Shown here: piece by piece, positions 26,156-35,186 of the stretch
How positions within the stretch are numbered: position 1 is the stretch's first letter
How the letters are laid out: each line of letters starts with the position of its first letter
Assembly (NCBI RefSeq): GCF_015207665.1
Contig: NZ_JADEWL010000024.1
Location: 1-64,000, forward strand
Reading direction: 5' to 3'
Source of the DNA: Plectonema cf. radiosum LEGE 06105
GTDB taxonomy: Bacteria; Cyanobacteriota; Cyanobacteriia; Cyanobacteriales; Nostocaceae
Length of the DNA: 64,000 bases
Program-made: the position numbers and the translations under genes
The notes under the pieces: model-generated
What the model saw: the letters and a program-made list of their open reading frames with translations, nothing else
The model's database searches: none
Told to the model about the DNA's origin: nothing

Positions 26156-28077
26156 TCTCGTCTTACTCTTTCCCAATTCTTAGCTTGCTGAATTTGTTCA
26201 TCGGTGAAATTTTTAGCTTGGGAAAAGTCTGCTATATCCAAGTTAGCATTTTTGAAATTAGTTCCTTTGAGATTGGCTCTAAAAAGGTTTGCTCCTTCAA
26301 GATGGGCATTATCGAAATCAGCATTTTCTAAATTTGCTGCTTCCAAATTAGCTCTATAAAGGTCGGCAAATTGCAGATTTGCTGATGTTAGGTTTGTCAA
26401 TTTTAAATTAGCTTTTTGCAAATCGGCTTTTTGTAAATTAGCTCCGACTAACTTAGCTGATTGCAAATTCGCTCTGTAAAGGTCTGCTACTTGTAAATTG
26501 GCTCGATGCAAATCGGCTCTATAAAGACGAGCTTCTCTAAGAAAAGCGACTCGAAGATTAGCATCTAAGAGGTCAGCTTCTTCAAGATTACTGTATCGGA
26601 GGTCTGCTGCTTCCAAATTAGCTGCTTTCAGATTTGCTTTTACCAGATTTGCTTTTTGCAGATTAGCTCTTTGAAGTTTGGCACAACTGAGGTCAGCTTT
26701 TTCTAAGTTAGCTTCTTGAAAATTTGTGACTATAACTTCTTCAAATTCGGTTACTTCTCTTAAATCTGCTGCGATAAAACTCGCATTTTTCAGGTTAGCT
26801 TTTTTAAAATTAGCTCCTTTGAGGTTCGCTTCTTGGAAAGTCGCAGCTTCAAGATTAGCTTCTTGAAAATTCGCTTGCTGTAGTCTAGCGCCACGGAAAT
26901 AAGCTTGTTGTAAATTTGCCCCTTGTAAGTTAGCTCTTTGCAGATTAGCTACTTTTAAATTGGCTCCTTGAAGATTAGCTCCTTGTAAATTAGCTTCTTC
27001 CAAAGTAACTTCTAATAAGTCAGCTTTTTGAAGATTACTATGTCGTAAATCCGCTTGTTGATGAAATTCAGCTTCTTTAAAATCTACCCCTTCTAAGTTC
27101 GCTTTTTCAAAGTTAGCTCCTTGTAATTTAGCTCCCCAAAGATTTGCTCCTTGTAAATTAGCTTGTCTTAAAATAGCCCCTTGTAAGTTAGCTTCCTTCA
27201 AATTAGCTTTTTGCAGATGAGCTTCACTCAAGTTAACTTGTTGCAAATCAAATTTACTTAAGTCTCGACCTTCAACTATTTTATTAACCAACTCCCAAAC
27301 TAATTTCCATTTTTCGTCGAGTTGAGTTTCAGCACTAATTTGACTACTTTTTAAATTCACTCCTTCCAAAGCAGCATTACGAAAATCAACACCACAAAGG
27401 TTTGCATCTCTAAGATTAACTTGCTTAAGATTGGTATTGACCATTACAGCTTCCCAAAGATAAGCTCCTTTGAGATTTGCACCTTCTAAGTTAGCTCCTT
27501 GAAGATTTGCTGCTTCCAGATTTACTCCTTCTAAAATAGCCCCTTGCAAATTGGTTTCTACCAAGTTTGCTTTCGACAAATTAGCGTTAAATAAATTTGC
27601 TTCTTGTAAATCAAATGTACTCAAATTGCGATTTTCAAGAGGCTGATTTACAATTTCCCAAACTAGTCTCCACTTCTCATCTAATAAAGTATCACTGTTG
27701 ATTTGAGTAAATTTAAAATTTACCCTTTCTAAAGCTGTTTTTTGCAAATTAGTCCCGCGTAAATCCGCTCTTCTAAAAGATGCTGAGCGCAGATTTGAAC
27801 CATAAAGGTTAGCTTTACATAAATCCGCTTCAAAAAAGTCAACTGCTTCTAAATCAGCAGACTTTAGAGTCGCACCTTGAAGATTTGCTTCTTGAAAACT
27901 TGCGTTTTTCAAACAAGCTTGATCAAAAATCGCTCCTTGAAGACTTGCACTAACAAAAGTCGCTCCTTCAAGATTCGCATTTGTAAAATCTTTACCTCGC
28001 AAATCTTGATGGTCGAAGTTTTTATCAGCTAAGTCTTGACCTTTATAGGAGAAAGGTTGAGAATTATCGCCTAACAT
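26149..28077 (-). CDS. Pentapeptide-repeat protein
   Basis: A 642-residue protein made almost wholly of A(N/D)L-x-x pentapeptides, which fold as a right-handed square beta-helix. The run is broken twice by a similar insert of about 35 residues: near residues 130-160 (LLDEKWRLVWEIVNQPLENR) and 250-280 (LDEKWKLVWELVNKIVEGRD), each leading back in with LS-x-FDLQ-x-xNL. A shorter break with EVTEFEEVIV lies near 445. There is no signal peptide or catalytic domain; the ending (DIADFSQAKNFTDEQIQQAK) is typical of the family. Function is not known; such proteins are abundant in cyanobacteria. It is convergent with pcrA and divergent from gshA. Confidence 0.85.
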   Translation of the reverse strand: MLGDNSQPFSYKGQDLADKNFDHQDLRGKDFTNANLEGATFVSASLQGAIFDQACLKNASFQEANLQGATLKSADLEAVDFFEADLCKANLYGSNLRSASFRRADLRGTNLQKTALERVNFKFTQINSDTLLDEKWRLVWEIVNQPLENRNLSTFDLQEANLFNANLSKANLVETNLQGAILEGVNLEAANLQGANLEGANLKGAYLWEAVMVNTNLKQVNLRDANLCGVDFRNAALEGVNLKSSQISAETQLDEKWKLVWELVNKIVEGRDLSKFDLQQVNLSEAHLQKANLKEANLQGAILRQANLQGANLWGAKLQGANFEKANLEGVDFKEAEFHQQADLRHSNLQKADLLEVTLEEANLQGANLQGANLKVANLQRANLQGANLQQAYFRGARLQQANFQEANLEAATFQEANLKGANFKKANLKNASFIAADLREVTEFEEVIVTNFQEANLEKADLSCAKLQRANLQKANLVKANLKAANLEAADLRYSNLEEADLLDANLRVAFLREARLYRADLHRANLQVADLYRANLQSAKLVGANLQKADLQKANLKLTNLTSANLQFADLYRANLEAANLENADFDNAHLEGANLFRANLKGTNFKNANLDIADFSQAKNFTDEQIQQAKNWERVRRDS

Positions 28078-28313
28078 ATCTCAGTAATAGATAAGCCTAC
28101 ATCGACATTTTGATACATAATCCCAATAAAATCAGCCAGTGTTGAATACAAAATGATTAAAGGTTAGGAGTTGTAGCATTTTTGGATTATTTATTAGCAC
28201 TATTTTCTTTTTGTCAAGTACTATCATTAAATCGCTCTTAACCTCTATTTCTCTAGGTTGATGCGTAATTTCGTCGCTTTAGATACAATTTAAAAGTAAG
28301 GAGCGCGAGGAGA

Positions 28314-29459
28314 ATGTTCGTGGTGCTATCAAAAGGTTTTGAGATTGAGATATATACTGGTACCCCTCAAGGTGATATCGTTGGTCTCTCTGACAAAATT
28401 ACATCTGAATTGGATGGATTCATGCGGGAACCGGATAGCCGGAATGTAGAATACGTAACCGCTCCATTTTTCGATTATGAACAGCTTTTATGCGGTTTAT
28501 TGTGTCCTCGTTTGAAGTTAAGAAAATATCTTCAAAAACTAGGTAATTATACTTTAATTCCCGGAAGTACTTTGTCATTGGGAGGAAGCGATAAATTCTT
28601 GCGTTCTGACCCCAACAGTGCCTATCACGAATATATCGAACAAACTTACGGAACCAAAGTGGTTACTGCCAGCGTTCATATTAATGTAGGTATTAGTGAC
28701 CCCGAAATATTGATGCGGGCTTGTCGCGTTATTCGTTTGGAAGCACCTTTGTATCTCGCTTTAAGCGCTTCATCTCCCTTCTTAGATGGCAAAGCTAGCG
28801 GATACCATTCCACCCGCTGGGGTCTTTTCCCGCAAACTCCTTCATATGTGCCTTTATTTACAAGCCATGCAGACCATATTAATTGGGTAGAACAACAGCT
28901 AGAATCCGGGACAATGCAAAACGTGCGACATTTATGGACATCCGTTCGACCAAATGGCGATCGCCGTCCTTACGATCTAAATCGTCTAGAATTGCGAATT
29001 TGTGATTTAGTCACCGATCCCATAGCATTGTTAGCCATTTCAGCTTTATTAGAAGCCCGTTTGTTACAAGTAATTGATAATCCTAACCTCGATCCCTTGA
29101 TCAAAAGTAGCTTCTCTCCCGAAGAATTAATCGCAATTACAACCCAAAATGAAATTGCTTGTGCAACCTCTAGCTTGGATGCTCAATTAATTCATTGGGC
29201 TGACGGAAGAACTATTAAAGCCAGAGATTGGATTAGCGAGCTTGATGAAAGTGCAACGGCGATCGCCAAACAATATGGCTTTAGATGTTTCCTCTCACCG
29301 CTACAAAAAATCCTTCGTGAGGGAAATCAAGCTCAAAGATGGCTACAACTTCACAGTTTGGGAGTTAGCAGTCGCAACGTGATTACCCAAGCTATTAGCT
29401 CAATTCGAGAACGAGAGTTAGAACTAGAGGATAAATTGTGTTCCTCTTTAGTGGCTTAA
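28314..29459 (+). CDS. gshA: Glutamate-cysteine ligase, cyanobacterial type
   Basis: A 381-residue enzyme of the GCS2-like cyanobacterial family, which joins L-glutamate and L-cysteine in the first step of glutathione synthesis. Recognisable segments are EIEIYTGTPQGD near the N-terminus, TLIPGSTLSLGGSDKF, VVTASVHINVGISDPE, LALSASSPFLDGKASGYHSTRW and RPYDLNRLELRICDL. These form the ATP and amino-acid binding sheet. Length is normal. AAGGAG lies 10 bases before ATG 28314. No gshB is nearby; the next gene is trmL, 266 bases on. Confidence 0.93.
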   Translation: MFVVLSKGFEIEIYTGTPQGDIVGLSDKITSELDGFMREPDSRNVEYVTAPFFDYEQLLCGLLCPRLKLRKYLQKLGNYTLIPGSTLSLGGSDKFLRSDPNSAYHEYIEQTYGTKVVTASVHINVGISDPEILMRACRVIRLEAPLYLALSASSPFLDGKASGYHSTRWGLFPQTPSYVPLFTSHADHINWVEQQLESGTMQNVRHLWTSVRPNGDRRPYDLNRLELRICDLVTDPIALLAISALLEARLLQVIDNPNLDPLIKSSFSPEELIAITTQNEIACATSSLDAQLIHWADGRTIKARDWISELDESATAIAKQYGFRCFLSPLQKILREGNQAQRWLQLHSLGVSSRNVITQAISSIRERELELEDKLCSSLVA

Positions 29460-29725
29460 CACCACTCCCTATTTTCTTGAAAAAAATGGTATGCTCTTTT
29501 GTCGGAAAGATGACAATCGACTTCCTCAAAACTTTACTATTTTTTTATATTGTCTTTAAAGACTCTTCATACAAGGATTTTAGAAGTGTTTTTATTAGTT
29601 TTATTTTTTTTATCTATTGTTGTCTTGAGAGAGTGATTAATAAAAACTATATGTGTCTTCTATCGTAAGATGGTCTTGAAAAAACAAACACATTGTGCTT
29701 TAAAATATTTTTTGCTCAATTGCCA

Positions 29726-30187
29726 ATGCCACAAATAGTTTTAGTTCATCCGCAAATCCCTCCAAATACAGGTAATATTGCTCGGACTTGTGCGGCTACA
29801 GGCACCGAATTGCACTTAGTTGGTCCTTTAGGATTTGAAATCAGCGATCGTTATTTAAAGCGAGCAGGCTTGGATTATTGGCCTTATGTAAAGCTACACC
29901 ATCACGAATCTCTAGAAGCATTCAAAGCCTTGTATCAGCAGCGGGGAGGAAGGCTGCTAGGATTCAGTGTTAGGGGTAGTTTAAATTACGTTAATTTTGA
30001 GTATCAAGCAAATGACTGGCTGCTATTTGGTAGTGAAACCACCGGCTTACCTAGCGATGTGTTATCGGATTGTGATGCGACTCTTTATATTCCGATGAAA
30101 GAACAAAATGTCCGGAGTTTAAATCTATCTGTAAGCGTTGCTGTGAGCTTATTTGAAGCCCGACGTAGATTAGGATACTTAGAGTAA
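29726..30187 (+). CDS. trmL: tRNA (cytidine/uridine-34 2'-O)-methyltransferase, SPOUT family
   Basis: A 153-residue SpoU/TrmL-type methyltransferase that methylates the wobble ribose of certain leucine tRNAs using S-adenosylmethionine. Its three SPOUT motifs are seen: HPQIPPNTGNIARTCAATG at the N-terminus, LLFGSETTGLP in the middle, and IPMKEQNVRSLNLSVSVAV at the C-terminus, which form the knotted cofactor site. The start is ATG 29726, where homologues begin; the upstream frame from an alternative codon at 29693 adds 11 unconserved residues. Confidence 0.93.
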   Translation: MPQIVLVHPQIPPNTGNIARTCAATGTELHLVGPLGFEISDRYLKRAGLDYWPYVKLHHHESLEAFKALYQQRGGRLLGFSVRGSLNYVNFEYQANDWLLFGSETTGLPSDVLSDCDATLYIPMKEQNVRSLNLSVSVAVSLFEARRRLGYLE

Positions 30188-30982
30188 TTTTTGCTTACGA
30201 ATTTAGCTAAATATTGATTGGGGTATTTTACTTGAGTATTTATGCTTTGCAATCTAAAAAAATTGATTTTATTGAGTTTTTCTCCGACTAAATACTTAAT
30301 TATTATTTTAAAAAATGTTTTAAATAGCACTTGATTCGTGATGAGATTTGTGATAGTTGGTTGAAAATACTTACGTATCAAGGCATTGAAAGATAAGAAA
30401 TTTGTATATAAAATTTGAAGTTTTGCCCAAATTGAATTATAGATTTTTGTTAATTGGAATTATCCCGATAATTTGATTTAGTGCGGGTAAAGTTTGTCAT
30501 AACAAGCAATTGAGCTTCTATTCTCCTGCTTGAGATTGTTTTTGCAGCGTAAATGTACTTGCGAATAAATACGGTTGTACTTTATGGAAAAATCAACGTA
30601 AAGTCTCGGTTGGGAAGATGGAATAAAATGCGATCCCTGGTTGATTTCTTCAGCAAGAGATATGCTTATTCCAGAAAATTTGACATTGGACTGGGACAAG
30701 AATTCAAATATGATGTTTTCTTGAAGCAGACGTAAATGTTAAATATAACCGTATCGAGGAAAACCAAATTTTGGGTGTGGGCAGTAGAACAGACAAGTAA
30801 GCACAAAAATTTTAATTTTACTAGTACAGTGTTAACTTGTCTAAAACAGAGAACCGGGTTAATCTTGCGTAAGTATCTCTGGTAAATGTGATCTCGATCT
30901 ATTATTCTGAGTGATCTAGATCATTGACTACTGGATTAAAAATCGAGATCGGTTAAGCGCTAGTGATCATAGGAGGTCGTCT
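30188..30982. other. Long upstream region of the M23 peptidase gene
   Basis: A 795-base gap, mostly A/T-rich. Small frames on either strand lack family features. The last 100 bases hold nested inverted repeats (30890-30950) and a strong ribosome-binding site. The length suggests a long untranslated leader or distant promoter (inference). Confidence 0.55.
30890..30950. promoter_or_regulatory. Nested inverted repeats upstream of the M23 peptidase
   Basis: The outer arms GATCTCGAT (30890-30898) and ATCGAGATC (30942-30950) are perfect complements. Between them sits a perfect 12-bp palindrome, TGATCTAGATCA (30912-30923). They lie 33-93 bases before the start codon. A dimeric repressor operator or an RNA leader structure are both possible. 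Confidence 0.5.
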
Positions 30983-33031
30983 TTGAAACGAGCATTGAAG
31001 AAGAAAATGAAAACTGTGTTAGAAAGTACCATTAACAGTAGTGATGCTTCCATGGATCACAGTAGCGTAGTTACTCCACAAGTAAAAAATCGGATGCCAA
31101 AAGCCGCAATGATCGGCTTGGCAATCTCGATGGGAGCAACCAGTCTTTTCGTGACTCGACAAAGCGACCAAGCCCTAGCAGCAGAACCTGTAGGCAATCA
31201 AAATACTGCTTCTACAATTCCTGCTGCATCTGATGAAGTGAAGTTTGCTCCCACACACAAGCAGTCGTTTAATGCTATCTCTAACGAGATTGGGGCTAAA
31301 ATCCCTGCCGTAGTGGAACCAACAGCAATTTCACCTGTAAAGGGGCTTGGAGCTAAATGGGAAGTTGCTTCTAGTCTGAAGTCTGCTCGGTTTGCGACAC
31401 AAACACCCAGCTTAAGTTTAACTGCGGCTAAGAATAATACAAATTATTCCGCACCGCAAGTGGTCGAAGCACAGGTTTTTCCTGAAGCAAGTACCACCAC
31501 AGTGGGCAGTGTTTCTAATAACAGTTTTACAAACTCTACACAAAGCTTGGATGCTAGTGGAGCTGTAACAACCTCGAAAACTGAGCTTGAAGCTCAGCAA
31601 AAGTTCGCCCTTGAGCGTTTAAAACAAAAATCGAACCGCTTAAAAGCAAGTTTAAATCAACTGCGTTCGACTCCTGTTGAGGATGTCAAGGAAGTTGCAC
31701 TGACTACTCAGTCGGCAATTCAAGTTGAAGAAACATCAACTGTCAACGCCGATCTAAGTGCTAGCCAAAACAAACTTGTATCAAGATTAAAACCGCAAAC
31801 GGTTCCAGAGCAAGCACAACCGGCAGTTACAGTACCAACACCAGTTGTACCAACTGTAACAGCACCAAAAGTCATTGCTGCCGCACATCTGGTTAAGTCT
31901 GGAGATACCCTAGCTAAAATTGCTGACAATTACGGGACTTCAGTTTCTCAACTGGCTAAGACAAATCATTTGTCTGATCCCAACCAACTACAAATCGATC
32001 AACAGCTAATTGTTCCTGTTGCTCAAACTCCTAACCTTCGGATAGCAACTAACTCAGGAAACATAACTTCTTCAACACAAGAAGTTTCAGTCCAAGTTGA
32101 TAGTTCCGATGAAAATGTAAGTTCTTTTGGTGTAGGTGGTGACACTCCCATCCCAACAGTATTTACAGAAATGCAACTGGCTGATAAACGTAATGTTTTA
32201 GCCAACAACGTTTCCAGAAATGACCGTCTTCGCAGCTTAAAAGAAGAAATCGAAAGATTACGGGAAAAATACCGCACCCAAGAATCTGGTGTAGTTATAC
32301 CACAGATCGATCAAAATACAAATTCCGTATCTGTTCCCGTTAACAGACCTCAATCAGCTTCTATACCTATTCCGATTACAACACCTACAACTGGCAAAGC
32401 TGCGGTACCAATTCGCGTTGCTAGACCAAATACAGCATCAGTTCCGATTTCCGTTCCGACACCGAACCAAGACATTAACCCCAATTTTTCCCGCGACAGG
32501 GGTATTAGAGTAGCGACACCTCCCGCAAGCTTCAATGATCGTTCTCAATCTTCCTCCGTCGTACAAACAACAGTATCTCCACAGCTACCCCCATTAGCAG
32601 CAGTTGATAGATACTTGCCCAAACCTATTGACGAATCAATAGCACCTGAAACAGGTTATATATGGCCCGCTAAAGGTGTCTTCACTTCTGGCTACGGTCC
32701 TCGTTGGGGAAGAATGCACAGAGGTATTGATATCGCTGCTCCCACAGGTACTCCCATTCATGCAGCTGCTGCTGGTGTAGTTGCATCTGCTGGTTGGAAC
32801 CGGGGTGGTTATGGTAATTTAGTTGATATCCGTCATGCTGATGGCACCTTGACTCGCTATGCTCATAATAGCAAAATCTTGGTAAGCAAAGGTCAGCAGG
32901 TAGAACAGGGTCAGAAAATTTCCTTAATGGGTAGCACTGGCTTCAGTACTGGTCCTCACCTGCATTTTGAAATCCGTAAAGGTGGCACACAAGCAGTTAA
33001 CCCTGTAGCTTTCCTTCCACCTCGCAAATAA
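30983..33031 (+). CDS. LysM and M23 peptidase-domain cell-wall hydrolase
   Basis: A 682-residue NlpD/LytM-like protein. A cytoplasmic basic N-terminus is followed by a hydrophobic segment and a QALAAEP export-type site near residue 66. Then come a long Thr/Ser/Pro-rich linker, a LysM domain near 300-345 (HLVKSGDTLAKIADNYGTSV), a second linker with a predicted coiled coil (RLRSLKEEIERLREKYR), and an M23 domain at about 565-675. The M23 zinc ligands are visible in MHRGIDIA and GPHLHFEI, so it should cleave peptidoglycan cross-bridges or regulate an amidase. The start is TTG 30983, well supported by a perfect AGGAGG six bases upstream. A terminator follows. Confidence 0.9.
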   Translation: MKRALKKKMKTVLESTINSSDASMDHSSVVTPQVKNRMPKAAMIGLAISMGATSLFVTRQSDQALAAEPVGNQNTASTIPAASDEVKFAPTHKQSFNAISNEIGAKIPAVVEPTAISPVKGLGAKWEVASSLKSARFATQTPSLSLTAAKNNTNYSAPQVVEAQVFPEASTTTVGSVSNNSFTNSTQSLDASGAVTTSKTELEAQQKFALERLKQKSNRLKASLNQLRSTPVEDVKEVALTTQSAIQVEETSTVNADLSASQNKLVSRLKPQTVPEQAQPAVTVPTPVVPTVTAPKVIAAAHLVKSGDTLAKIADNYGTSVSQLAKTNHLSDPNQLQIDQQLIVPVAQTPNLRIATNSGNITSSTQEVSVQVDSSDENVSSFGVGGDTPIPTVFTEMQLADKRNVLANNVSRNDRLRSLKEEIERLREKYRTQESGVVIPQIDQNTNSVSVPVNRPQSASIPIPITTPTTGKAAVPIRVARPNTASVPISVPTPNQDINPNFSRDRGIRVATPPASFNDRSQSSSVVQTTVSPQLPPLAAVDRYLPKPIDESIAPETGYIWPAKGVFTSGYGPRWGRMHRGIDIAAPTGTPIHAAAAGVVASAGWNRGGYGNLVDIRHADGTLTRYAHNSKILVSKGQQVEQGQKISLMGSTGFSTGPHLHFEIRKGGTQAVNPVAFLPPRK

Positions 33032-33079
33032 TTTCTATTTTCTATTTCTGTAGCATCTAGATAATTGTCTTGGAAGATT

Positions 33080-33108
33080 GAGGGAGTATGTCTCCCTCTT
33101 TTGCTTTT
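33080..33108 (+). terminator. Intrinsic terminator after the M23 peptidase gene
   Basis: GAGGGAG-TATGT-CTCCCTC hairpin followed by TTTTGCTTTTT, 49 bases after the stop codon. Confidence 0.85.
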
Positions 33109-33117
33109 TCTGGGGAT

Positions 33118-33163
33118 TAGGTAATAGGTAATAGGTAATCGGTAATCGGTAATCGGTAATAGG
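33118..33163. repeat. Tandem GGTAATA/GGTAATC heptamer repeat
   Basis: About six 7-bp units between the M23 gene terminator and tRNA-Met. Confidence 0.8.
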
Positions 33164-33279
33164 TCAAAGACCGTCTTGCAATAAACAAAACTACTTAGGA
33201 AGAAATTAGTTTATTCAGATGCTAGCCAAGATTTTAGTTTTATGATATATATAGTATCTAGTGAAAGTAAATCTATCTT

Positions 33280-33353
33280 GGCTCAGTAGCTCAGTTGGTT
33301 AGAGTAGGGGACTCATAAGCCCTTGGTCGTGCGTTCGAGTCGCACCTGAGCCA
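33280..33353 (+). tRNA. tRNA-Met (CAU)
   Basis: A 74-base cloverleaf without encoded CCA. Acceptor arms GGCTCAG and CTGAGCC pair fully, the T arm is GTGCG-TTCGAGT-CGCAC, and the anticodon loop CTCATAA gives CAU. The 31-39 position of the anticodon stem would be an A-G mismatch and the 27-43 pair a G-T; the D stem also closes with a G-T. CAU can also mark an Ile2 tRNA whose C34 is modified, but the overall look is elongator Met. An IS605-type element begins only a few bases after its 3' end. Confidence 0.88.
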
Positions 33354-33446
33354 TCCATCTAGACCTCCGAGGTACTCCCGCCACAGCGCAGCTTGGCGGT
33401 GAGGGAGATAGGAGGGCTAATTGAGTGGGGTTCAACACCCCCGAAA

Positions 33447-33854
33447 TTAGCAGATTGGAGAATGCTGGTTCTCAACATATTTTTTAAGTTGTTCAATGGT
33501 TACACCTCCAGAAGATGCGACGAAATAAGCGCCACTCCAAAACACGGGTTTGAAATATACACTCTTCAACTGCTCCGCAAAATCCTTACGGATTAATCGA
33601 CTAGATACAGTTTTGAGATTGTTAACTAACTTGCTCACTTCAACATCCGGTGGATAGTTAATCAGCAAATGTACATGGTCTTGTTCGCCGTTAAACTCGC
33701 GCAATTGACTTCGCCACTTAGTGCAGGTTGATTCAAATATTTCTTGCAGCCTAACTAGCATTGCCTTGTTGATTACCTTTTTGCGGTACTTGGTTACAAG
33801 CACTAAATGAATATTGAGGTCGTAAACGTTTCGGTAGCCTTTATTTAAAGTCAT
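33447..33854 (-). CDS. tnpA: IS200/IS605-family Y1 transposase TnpA
   Basis: A 135-residue single-strand transposase. The HUH metal-binding motif appears as DHVHLLI and the catalytic tyrosine lies in the C-terminal helix IEQLKKYVENQ. The N-terminus (YRNVYDLNIHLVLVTKYRKKV) is typical of the family and length is normal. It is divergent from tnpB and ends 47 bases inside the left hairpin, so the element may still be mobile. Confidence 0.95.
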   Translation of the reverse strand: MTLNKGYRNVYDLNIHLVLVTKYRKKVINKAMLVRLQEIFESTCTKWRSQLREFNGEQDHVHLLINYPPDVEVSKLVNNLKTVSSRLIRKDFAEQLKSVYFKPVFWSGAYFVASSGGVTIEQLKKYVENQHSPIC

Positions 33855-33878
33855 GGCGGTAAGTGATATAATATCTAT

Positions 33879-35186
33879 ATGCTACTTACCTACCAGTACA
33901 AACTCAATCCCACAAATGACCAGGCGGCAACTATGGCGCTCTGGGGTGAGTTGTTACGTCGGCATTGGAACTATGCACTAGGGCAAAGGCTGGACTGGTT
34001 ACGTCGTACCCGCCAATCAATCGACCGTTGCAGTATAGTAAGTGAGCCAATTGGGGAGATTCCAGAAAAAGTAGATTATTGCACTCAAGCATCGGGGTTA
34101 CGCCAAACAAAAGAACTGTTTTCGGAATATAAAAACATCTATGCTGATTGCCAACAGCAAAATCTAATGCGGTTGGATAAAGCGTGGAAAAAGTGGCGCA
34201 ACGTTTACGGGGGAAGCTTCCCCCGCAAAGCTTGCTTGTTTATACCAGACTCGAAAGGCAAGAGAGGAGGTAAGCCACGCTTTAAGAAACAAGGTGATAT
34301 TTGCTCATTTACCTTCCCCAGAGTCAACTGTCCTAAAGCTGGAGCGCATTTAAACGGCAACGTCCTCAAGCTCTCCAAGATTGGCGAGATTGAAGTAATA
34401 CTGCACCGTCCAATTCCTGATGGGTTTGTAATTAAGCAATGCACCTTAGTCAAGAAAGCTGATGGCTGGTATGCAAGCTTCGCTTTGGAAGATGGCACTG
34501 TTCCAAATCCCTTGCCGATTGATGAAATAAAGTCTGCTACTGGCATAGATGTAGGTTTAGAAAAGTTTTTAACAACGGCGGACGGTAAAAGTATTGAAAT
34601 CCCGCAGCATTACCGCAAAGGGCAAGCTGCTTTAGGTCGCGCACAAAGGCAACTTGCCCGCAAGGAAAAAGGGTCGAATAACTATAAAAAGCAGGCAAAT
34701 ATTGTGGCGCGGCATCACCTTCATGTTGCTCGTCAGCGCAAAGAATTTCACTATGCTCTCAGTCATTGGCTGACTAAAACTTATGACTTGATTGGTTTTG
34801 AGAACTTGACAATCATTGGCTTGGCAAGAACCCGACTTGCTAAATCGATTTTGGACGCTGGGTGGCGAAGCTTCCTGACTATCTTGCAAGCAGTTGCGGT
34901 AAAACGCGGCAAGCATACAGTTGGAATTGACCCACGCGGCACGAGTATTGAGTGTTCCAGTTGCGGGGAAAGGGTAGAGAAACAACTGAGCGATAGAGTT
35001 CATAATTGTAGCTGTGGGCTAGTAATCGATAGGGACTGGAACTCTGGAATTAACATCTTAAATCGAGTAATTAGGACGGTTGGACTACCGTTTTCTGGCT
35101 GCGGAGGCTTAGGGGATACCCAGCCCGTGAAACAGCAAGTCTCATTTGTAAATCTGAGAAGCCCCCGTCAGAGCGTACTCGCTTGA
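33879..35186 (+). CDS. tnpB: RNA-guided nuclease TnpB of the IS605-type element
   Basis: A 435-residue TnpB, the family ancestral to Cas12. The RuvC acidic residues are in place: Asp224 in GIDVGL, Glu308 in FENL and Asp386 in DRDWN. The zinc-finger cysteines are 359 and 362 (CSSC) and 377 and 379 (CSC), the latter pair spaced more tightly than CxxC. An N-terminal helix-turn-helix-like region (YQYKLNPTNDQAA) is intact. The stop codon lies in the right-end hairpin, so the guide (omega) RNA would be expected from the 3' coding end through the right end. It likely helps keep the element in place after TnpA excision (family knowledge). Confidence 0.93.
   Translation: MLLTYQYKLNPTNDQAATMALWGELLRRHWNYALGQRLDWLRRTRQSIDRCSIVSEPIGEIPEKVDYCTQASGLRQTKELFSEYKNIYADCQQQNLMRLDKAWKKWRNVYGGSFPRKACLFIPDSKGKRGGKPRFKKQGDICSFTFPRVNCPKAGAHLNGNVLKLSKIGEIEVILHRPIPDGFVIKQCTLVKKADGWYASFALEDGTVPNPLPIDEIKSATGIDVGLEKFLTTADGKSIEIPQHYRKGQAALGRAQRQLARKEKGSNNYKKQANIVARHHLHVARQRKEFHYALSHWLTKTYDLIGFENLTIIGLARTRLAKSILDAGWRSFLTILQAVAVKRGKHTVGIDPRGTSIECSSCGERVEKQLSDRVHNCSCGLVIDRDWNSGINILNRVIRTVGLPFSGCGGLGDTQPVKQQVSFVNLRSPRQSVLA

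Noticed and set aside
29438-29668. Hydrophobic 76-codon frame after gshA.
   Set aside because: It overlaps the end of gshA, has no ribosome-binding site or family marks, and its Phe/Leu content follows from the T-rich DNA.
30478-30735. Opposed 60-73-codon frames upstream of the M23 gene.
   Set aside because: Overlapping antisense frames in A/T-rich DNA without start signals or recognisable domains.
30790-30982. A c-di-AMP (ydaO-type) riboswitch upstream of the M23 peptidase, a common arrangement in bacteria.
   Set aside because: The expected conserved core and multi-stem layout could not be found by eye; only the nested palindromes are clear. A covariance-model search would settle it.
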